Assembly: GCA_964574195.1 (NCBI GenBank)
Contig: CAZNMO010000155.1
Span: forward strand, 1-11,145
Origin: BRH-c25 sp964574195
Lineage (GTDB): Bacteria; Bacillota; Clostridia; Lutisporales; Lutisporaceae
Direction: 5' to 3'
Length of the DNA: 11,145 bases
Part shown: one piece after another, positions 7,031-11,145 of the stretch
Position numbering within the stretch: the first letter of the stretch is position 1
Layout: each line of letters starts with the position of its first letter
The notes under the pieces: generated by a model
Seen by the model: the letters and a program-made list of their open reading frames with translations, nothing else
Databases searched by the model: none
Told to the model about the DNA's origin: nothing
Made by a program: the position numbers and the translations under genes

Positions 7031-7594
7031 CTATTTAGCAGTAACTCTATTGGCAAAGCTAACCTCTATATAATATCTGGCTGTTTCTTCAGGTGTATAT
7101 TTTATTTTACCATCGATCCACCACTTTACTGTTTCGGAAAAACTTCCTACGAGATGGTTCAACACGAAATCTGCAGGAGCATTGACTTCTATTTCATTCA
7201 GATATTTTGAGAATATCTCTGTAAGGTAATCTTTAAAATACTTCATGAATAGTTCGCCGCTTTCGGAGGATAAAATGCCCACAATGTTCGTTTTACTGTC
7301 CATCAAATGATGGAGAATATGTGTAAGCTTTGTTTCAAGGTTGTTGTCTCCACCCGAGAAGTCATGGGTCTTTTCCGACATAAGCTCATCCGCAAATACA
7401 TGGCTGAAGATATCGTTACACAGGGCTTTTAGCAGCTCGTCTTTTGCTTCAAAATGAGCATAAAATGTGCTCCGCCCAATGTTCGCTTCATCGATGATTT
7501 CCTGCACGGTTATATTTTCATACCGCTTTTGTTCAATCAATTTGCTGAATGCCTTTAAGATGGAATCTCTTGTTTTTTGCTGTCTTCTATCCAT
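7031..7594 (-). CDS. TetR/AcrR-family transcriptional repressor
   Basis: This 187-residue protein has the TetR N-terminal three-helix DNA-binding domain: RRQQKTRDSILKAFSKLI, then ITVQEIIDEANIGRSTFYAHF (residues about 28-48) as the helix-turn-helix, then KDELLKAL. The C-terminal half, with LVGSFSETVKWWIDG and YTPEETARYYIEV, is typical of TetR ligand-binding domains; the ligand is unknown. ATG at 7594 is chosen because AGGAGA sits seven bases upstream and TetR proteins normally begin just before this motif. The open frame continues another 29 codons upstream, to 7681, but that part would run through the promoter and operator. It is divergent from the metal ATPase and very likely represses it and itself, releasing on metal or metal stress; that role is inferred from arrangement. 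Confidence 0.9.
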   Translation of the reverse strand: MDRRQQKTRDSILKAFSKLIEQKRYENITVQEIIDEANIGRSTFYAHFEAKDELLKALCNDIFSHVFADELMSEKTHDFSGGDNNLETKLTHILHHLMDSKTNIVGILSSESGELFMKYFKDYLTEIFSKYLNEIEVNAPADFVLNHLVGSFSETVKWWIDGKIKYTPEETARYYIEVSFANRVTAK

Positions 7595-7621
7595 GTGATT
7601 TCTCCTGCACAAATACTGTGA

Positions 7622-7650
7622 AATGTTCGGTAACTTACATACCGAACGTT
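7622..7650. promoter_or_regulatory. Inverted repeat, likely TetR operator
   Basis: GTTCGGTA (7625-7632) and TACCGAAC (7640-7647) are perfect 8-bp inverted arms around 7 nt. Allowing one mismatch extends the arms to 11 bp (7622-7632 and 7640-7650). It sits in the divergent intergenic region, just upstream of the -35 box of the ATPase promoter and about 30-55 nt before the tetR start, so binding could control both directions. Size and placement suit a TetR dimer site. Confidence 0.7.
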
Positions 7651-7657
7651 TTGATTG

Positions 7658-7686
7658 TTGAATTGCCAACCGAATATCCATATAAT
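7658..7686 (+). promoter_or_regulatory. Sigma-A-type promoter of the metal ATPase gene
   Basis: TTGAAT (7658-7663), a 17-nt spacer, and a perfect TATAAT (7681-7686) lie 78 nt before the ATPase start codon. The probable operator at 7622-7650 touches its upstream edge and a second inverted repeat follows at 7690-7708. Confidence 0.65.
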
Positions 7687-7689
7687 TAT

Positions 7690-7708
7690 AACGAACAAAA
7701 TGTTTGTT
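7690..7708. promoter_or_regulatory. Second inverted repeat at the ATPase transcription start
   Basis: AACGAACA (7690-7697) and TGTTTGTT (7701-7708) form 8-bp arms with one mismatch around AAA. The position, directly downstream of the TATAAT, overlaps the expected transcription start, where a bound repressor would block initiation. Its sequence differs from the dyad at 7622-7650 except for the shared CGAAC, so it may be a weaker TetR site or chance in AT-rich DNA. Confidence 0.35.
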
Positions 7709-7763
7709 AATAAATAGATTGTAGCATTATTTGAATGGCAATGCAACGGGAGGGTTTTATCGA

Positions 7764-9629
7764 ATGAAACGAATAAATGATTTTTTAGCTGGGGTTCCAA
7801 TGACAATAGTGGGCGGTGTATTTCTGATTGTAAGTCTGATTCTCATGATAATGAAAATTGAAGTTCCAGTTGACCCGGCCTGGGTTTCGGTGATCATCAG
7901 CGGGCTTCCGCTTTTCTATCTGGCAATATGGAGAGTGATTTATAATAAAGGAATGAGCAAGATATCTTCCGCACTTTTGATTTCCATAGCAATGATGGCA
8001 GCCATTGCCATTGGGGACCTTTTTGCAGCTGGTGAAGTCGCATTTATCATGGCGATTGGCGCGATTCTGGAAGATAAAACTGCTGAACGATCGAAAAAGG
8101 GTCTAAAGGAACTGATCAGCCTTGCTCCACAACAAGGCCGCCGAATGAATAGCGGGAAAGAAGAAATGGTAAACACAGAAGAAATAAAAGTAGGTGATAT
8201 TCTGCGAGTTCTTCCCGGCGAAATAATTCCTGTTGATGGGGACATTATCAGTGGAAATACATCAGTCGATCAGGCGATTATGACCGGCGAATCATTGCCA
8301 GTGGACAAGGCAGTCGGTGATGGTGTCTTCAGTGGAACCATCAACCGTTTTGGGGCAATCGACATGAAAGCAACGAACGTTGGCAAAGATAGTTCTTTAC
8401 AAAAGCTGATTCGAATGGTTCAGGATGCAGAAAATAAGCAAGCACCCATTCAGCGTATCGCAGATAAATGGGCAACCTGGCTTGTGCCGGTCGCATTGCT
8501 AATTGCCATTGTAACTTATTTCGTTACAAAGGATATCGTCCGCGGTGTTACCGTATTGGTTGTCTTTTGCCCTTGTGCTTTGGTTTTAGCTACACCTACC
8601 GCCATTATGGCTGCTATCGGTCAGGCAACTCAACATGGGATTGTAATTAAATCCGGTGAGGCCCTGGAGAAAATGGGCAAGGTAGATACGATCGCTTTTG
8701 ATAAGACCGGTACGCTTACATATGGGAAGTTGGAAGTCAGTGATATCATACCTTTTAAACTAGATCTGGCGGAGAATACACTGCTTGCTTTGGTCGCTTC
8801 AGCAGAAGCTCGTAGTGAGCATCCTTTAGGAAAGGCAATCGTAGCACACGCGAAAGGTGAAGGCATTACTCTGATAGATGCCGAAGGATTTCGTATGGAG
8901 GCTGGTAAAGGGATTTATGCCAATGTATCTGGACAAAATTTGTTTTGTGGCAGCGAGAAATATTTGAGAGAAAACGGAATTGACATCCTGCAACAAGTTA
9001 GCGATACATTGAATCAGCTGCGAAATCAGGGTAAAGCCTCAATTCTGGCAGCGGCAGACGGGCTTTGTATTGGCGTGATTGGTCTTTCCGATGTACTACG
9101 CCCTACATCCAATCAGATGGTTACCGAGTTGGATGAAATGGGTACGCAAACTGTTTTACTTACTGGGGACAACCACAGAACAGCAGATTATTTTGCAAAG
9201 CAAGTAGGTATTAACTCTGTTCTGGCAGAATTACTACCGGAGGATAAGGTCCAAAGCATTATGCAATTGCAACAGGCGGGGAAATCTGTTTGCATGATAG
9301 GAGACGGTGTGAACGACGCTCCTGCCCTCAAGATGGCATCTGTCGGTGTGGCGATGGGAGCCATGGGAAGCGATATTGCTGTGGATGCTGCAGATATTGC
9401 CCTAATGAGTGATGATATTTCCAAAATTCCGTATCTAAAACGACTTTCGAATGCGACAGTGCGCACCGTAAAATTTAGTATTTCCCTGTCCCTATTGATC
9501 AATTTTGTTGCAATTATAATGTCCTTTATTGGATGGTTGACTCCTACAACAGGTGCATTGGTCCATAATGCAGGCTCAATATTTGTAGTAATGATTTCGG
9601 CCATGTTGTATGATCGAAAATTTGATTAA
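7764..9629 (+). CDS. P1B-type heavy-metal-translocating ATPase without N-terminal metal-binding domain
   Basis: This 621-residue membrane pump hydrolyses ATP to export (or import) a transition metal. Features in order: four N-terminal hydrophobic segments (residues about 11-30, 40-60, 68-84, 86-103), actuator motif TGES (174-177), membrane segment 238-254, CPC metal site (269-271) in the next, phosphorylation motif DKTGT (Asp313), the HP pair of the nucleotide domain (SEHPLG, 351-356), GDGVND (513-518), and two last membrane segments with HNAGS (601-605). The total of eight segments fits P1B ATPases. There is no CxxC heavy-metal-associated domain before the first helix. CPC with HNAGS is not the standard copper (YN/MSS) pattern, so Zn/Cd/Co or Mn is more likely; the metal is not certain. 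ATG 7764 follows GGGAGGG by nine bases and is preferred to an upstream in-frame TTG at 7731. Control is probably by the divergent TetR protein. Confidence 0.93.
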   Translation: MKRINDFLAGVPMTIVGGVFLIVSLILMIMKIEVPVDPAWVSVIISGLPLFYLAIWRVIYNKGMSKISSALLISIAMMAAIAIGDLFAAGEVAFIMAIGAILEDKTAERSKKGLKELISLAPQQGRRMNSGKEEMVNTEEIKVGDILRVLPGEIIPVDGDIISGNTSVDQAIMTGESLPVDKAVGDGVFSGTINRFGAIDMKATNVGKDSSLQKLIRMVQDAENKQAPIQRIADKWATWLVPVALLIAIVTYFVTKDIVRGVTVLVVFCPCALVLATPTAIMAAIGQATQHGIVIKSGEALEKMGKVDTIAFDKTGTLTYGKLEVSDIIPFKLDLAENTLLALVASAEARSEHPLGKAIVAHAKGEGITLIDAEGFRMEAGKGIYANVSGQNLFCGSEKYLRENGIDILQQVSDTLNQLRNQGKASILAAADGLCIGVIGLSDVLRPTSNQMVTELDEMGTQTVLLTGDNHRTADYFAKQVGINSVLAELLPEDKVQSIMQLQQAGKSVCMIGDGVNDAPALKMASVGVAMGAMGSDIAVDAADIALMSDDISKIPYLKRLSNATVRTVKFSISLSLLINFVAIIMSFIGWLTPTTGALVHNAGSIFVVMISAMLYDRKFD

Positions 9630-9656
9630 AATAATAATATATAGGTAGAATTAAGG

Positions 9657-9700
9657 CAACATCCTTCAACTTACCCAAAGTGAAAAGGATGTTGTTTTGT
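9657..9700 (+). terminator. Intrinsic terminator after the metal ATPase
   Basis: CAACATCCTT (9657-9666) pairs perfectly with AAGGATGTTG (9685-9694) around an 18-nt loop, followed by TTTTGTT. It starts 28 nt after the ATPase stop and isolates it from downstream genes. Confidence 0.85.
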
Positions 9701-9818
9701 TATTTAATTGAAGTCAGAATTCCGGTATCAAAATTTGAATAGTGAAAAAGAGGACGAAAAAGGAATAGGGATTCATTATAATAGAATAAATTATTTTAGA
9801 TAAAGGTGGAGTGAAAAG

Positions 9819-10009
9819 ATGAAAGCGATTCAGCCAATGCAATTAAAGGGAAGCTATGGGCAGCGGGAATGGAACGAGAAGAGTTGTTGGATGCTTTTGT
9901 TTGTGAAAAAGTAGCGGATCAAAGAGGTAAAAAAATTGGAGTTGATCCTAGTGAGACGGTTTGTGGTATCTGTATTTCCGTTTGCCCTATGCGCAATCAT
10001 TTGGTATGA
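9819..10009 (+). pseudogene. Remnant of a 4Fe-4S cluster protein (C-terminal fragment, frame broken)
   Basis: A strong ribosome site (AAGGTGGAG) precedes ATG 9819, but that frame stops after 31 codons at 9914. From about 9822 the overlapping -1 frame is open to the TGA at 10007-10009. It encodes a coding-like sequence with LWAAGMEREELLDAFVCEK and ends in VCGICISVCPM, a C-x2-C-x3-C-P iron-sulfur motif like the C-terminal end of QueG/epoxyqueuosine-reductase-like 4Fe-4S proteins. The upstream part of such a protein is missing. The simplest reading is an internal deletion that joined the start region to the tail out of frame. Alternatives are a sequencing error, or a genuine small protein of 46 residues from ATG 9869, which has no good ribosome site. 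A TATAAT (9776-9781) lies upstream without a clear -35. Confidence 0.5.
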
Positions 10010-10020
10010 AAGGTTAAAGG

Positions 10021-10581
10021 ATGATGCATCTTAGCAATGAGGAAATGTGGAAAGCTGTAGTTTCGAACGATTCATCTTACGATGGGGTTTTTTATTATGC
10101 TGTTAAAACAACGAATATTATTTGTAAACCTTCCTGTAATTCAAAAATTCCAAAGCGGGAAAATGTTGAGTTCTATTACAATTTAGCAGAGGCTCTGTGC
10201 AATGGTTACCGGCTATGCAAAAGGTGCAGACCTGATTTAGGGAGCAGCTTTAGTCCCGAATCAGAACTCATCGATTTTGTAAAATCCATATTAAATACTG
10301 AATATAAAAAACAAAGCATCATTGCGAATTTGCCCAATAGAACAGGAACGAGTCAATCTCACTTGGAGAGATTATTCAAAAAAAATATGAACTTAACACT
10401 AAAGCAGTATGTAATTAAATTACGAATTGGAAAAGCATGCGAACTGTTACGACAAACAGAACTAGACAATACAACCATTTGTTTTGAGGTTGGATTTCAA
10501 AGTCTTTCAAACTTTTATAATGAATTTGGAAAAATTGTTGGTATGTCTCCTAAAAAATATAAATTATTATCGAAAGAGTAG
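10021..10581 (+). CDS. adaA: AdaA-like bifunctional regulator: methylphosphotriester-DNA sensor fused to AraC HTH
   Basis: This 186-residue protein combines the Ada N-terminal zinc domain and an AraC-type DNA-binding domain. The four zinc ligands are Cys35, Cys39, Cys66 and Cys69 (CKPSC and CKRC), with the family signature RENVEFY and CKRCRPD. By analogy with Ada/AdaA, Cys35 would accept a methyl group from methylphosphotriesters in DNA and turn the protein into an activator of alkylation-repair genes. Residues about 80-184 carry the double HTH: SQSHLERLFKK, then ICFEVGFQSLSNFYNEFGKIVGMSPKKY. The O6-methylguanine transferase domain of E. coli Ada is absent, as in B. subtilis AdaA, but no adaB/ogt gene follows here. 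Start ATG 10021 has GAAAGG seven bases before it; ATG 10024 is equally possible. It begins 11 nt after the Fe-S remnant. Confidence 0.9.
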   Translation: MMHLSNEEMWKAVVSNDSSYDGVFYYAVKTTNIICKPSCNSKIPKRENVEFYYNLAEALCNGYRLCKRCRPDLGSSFSPESELIDFVKSILNTEYKKQSIIANLPNRTGTSQSHLERLFKKNMNLTLKQYVIKLRIGKACELLRQTELDNTTICFEVGFQSLSNFYNEFGKIVGMSPKKYKLLSKE

Positions 10582-10744
10582 ATCACTTCTGCGGTATCCC
10601 GTTCTGTTTCTTTTTTATGTAATGGACAAACATTTTCAATTTATTAAAATATATTTTATTGGGTTTGTGAAAACTTCCTACATTATATATATAAAAAATA
10701 TATAAAAAAAAAGAACTTAGGAAAAATTTGGCGCAAATAAAGTG
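10582..10744. other. AT-rich intergenic stretch after adaA, including a probable UP element
   Basis: No gene is supported here. A weak hairpin (CGG/CCG) with a T-rich tail near 10592-10617 might terminate adaA but is too short to call. From 10681 to 10711 the DNA is almost pure A/T with alternating TA and A-runs; it lies 35-65 nt upstream of a -35 box and would fit an RNA polymerase alpha-subunit UP element. Confidence 0.5.
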
Positions 10745-10773
10745 TTGACATGATGTTTTAAAAGTGGTAGATT
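10745..10773 (+). promoter_or_regulatory. Strong sigma-A-type promoter, probably of an rRNA operon
   Basis: A perfect -35 TTGACA (10745-10750) is followed by 17 nt and TAGATT (10768-10773), with a start expected near 10780 in AATAAAGCGCC. The A/T-rich DNA upstream, the start-site context similar to Bacillus rRNA promoters as recalled, and the long structured noncoding leader downstream all point to a stable-RNA operon. Confidence 0.6.
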
Positions 10774-10779
10774 AATAAA

Positions 10780-11145
10780 GCGCCACTTATGAAGGTGGAA
10801 TGCAAGGGGTTGATAAAACCCCGCTTTGAACCTTGAAAATTCCATAGTGCAGAAATTTAGTCAAAGAGATTTTTAAGTAAATCTCAGAAAGCTAAAGTAC
10901 ACACAATCAGCAATGATTGGTAAGACAAATTCAAACTTGTTTGAAGGAGTCAACGTACAATTTCTTAAAAACAACAATAATTCTGAGAGACATACAGCCG
11001 CTTAGAGCAAGCTCTTAGCGATGTAGTCCGCAGACGGAACGAAAGTGAGGTCTGTGTACAACTGCCGTATGAAAATTAGAAAAAAGCGAAGCGCAATGCG
11101 TTTCAGCTTGAGTCTTAAATGATTCAAACTTGATTTAACTCTTCG
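10780..11145 (+). ncRNA. Highly structured noncoding leader, probably pre-16S rRNA leader (runs off the window)
   Basis: No reading frame is supported in these 366 nt, but a chain of hairpins is visible: GGGGTT/AACCCC (10806-10822), GAGATTT/AAATCTC (10866-10885), CAATCA/TGATTG (10904-10919), TTCAAA/TTTGAA (10930-10945), CGCTTAGAGC/GCTCTTAGCG with one mismatch (10999-11020), a 7-bp stem 11029-11035 with 11050-11056, GAAGCGC/GCGTTTC (11088-11104) and TTGAGTC/GATTCAA (11108-11127). Several stems hold through G-U pairs, as expected of RNA. A boxA-like CTTTGAACCTTGAAAAT occurs near 10824-10840, resembling the sequence before 16S genes in Bacillota. The 16S start (AGAGTTTGATC) is not reached. A different large structured RNA or intron cannot be excluded. 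Confidence 0.5.

Noticed and set aside
7595..7681. N-terminal extension of the TetR gene (29 extra codons)
   Set aside because: It would run through the operator and promoter region; the internal ATG at 7594 has a strong AGGAGA and matches the usual TetR start.
7731..7763. Upstream TTG start for the metal ATPase
   Set aside because: ATG 7764 has GGGAGGG at ideal distance, and the 11 added residues include the ribosome site itself.
9188..9604. 138-codon minus-strand open frame inside the metal ATPase gene
   Set aside because: It is antisense to highly conserved P-type ATPase motifs, has no family features and is a shadow of the real gene; the same holds for the other antisense frames in 636-903, 3098-5475 and 7940-8866.
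10484..10705. 73-codon open frame overlapping the end of adaA
   Set aside because: It is a different frame of the AraC HTH coding region running into AT-rich DNA, with no ribosome site or recognisable features.
10780..11145. Group II intron or known riboswitch
   Set aside because: I could not find the GUGYG intron start, a domain V-like sequence, or core motifs of the riboswitches I know; the rRNA-leader reading fits the promoter and boxA-like element better.
1..11145. CRISPR array, tRNA genes, insertion sequences
   Set aside because: No regularly spaced identical repeats of CRISPR length, no cloverleaf-like tRNA sequence and no transposase frame were seen on either strand.

Overview
The window looks like a chromosome segment from a low-to-moderate GC member of the Bacillota, probably a clostridial lineage. 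This rests on the style of the GlmS C-terminus, the AdaA-type regulator, the strong Shine-Dalgarno sites, and a strong promoter with a structured leader at the right edge that resembles the start of an rRNA operon. No species can be named from the sequence alone.

Layout: (1) 1-231 is the 3' end of glmS, the classical Tn7 attachment gene. Exactly 25 nt after its stop, at 257, is a 5'-TGT followed by two copies of a 14-bp core spaced 22 bp apart. This is the architecture of a Tn7-like transposon end with TnsB sites. No tns genes follow it. (2) 583-6809 is an AT-rich, tightly packed five-gene operon: a C5-cytosine DNA methyltransferase, a GHKL (MutL/MORC-like) ATPase, a Z1-type helicase/ATPase, a DUF4420-like PD-(D/E)XK protein, and an unrecognised 100-residue protein. 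This matches the MORC/MutL-Z1 restriction-like operons predicted by Iyer, Abhiman and Aravind, and resembles the MZA (MutL-Z1-DUF-AIPR) anti-phage systems, but there is no AIPR gene in the window. (3) 6810-7030 is a spacer with an intrinsic terminator and a possible small RNA. (4) 7031-9629 is a divergent pair: a TetR-family repressor and a P1B-type metal-transporting ATPase, separated by a promoter flanked by two inverted repeats. (5) 9700-10020 holds a decayed remnant of a 4Fe-4S protein. (6) 10021-10581 is an AdaA-like regulator (methylphosphotriester sensor plus AraC HTH). (7) 10680-11145 holds an AT-rich upstream element, a strong promoter and a chain of at least seven hairpins, most simply the promoter and leader of an rRNA operon whose 16S gene would begin just outside the window.

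How the genes may work together: the methyltransferase would mark host DNA. The GHKL ATPase and Z1 helicase would supply ATP-driven sensing or remodelling, and the PD-(D/E)XK protein is the likely nuclease. The one-way order, the 8-nt overlap and the 1-14 nt gaps argue for one transcript. The Tn7-like end beside glmS suggests the defence operon arrived as transposon cargo. The partner end could not be identified, so the right boundary of the island is open. The TetR/ATPase, Fe-S remnant and AdaA genes may be resident chromosome or further cargo.
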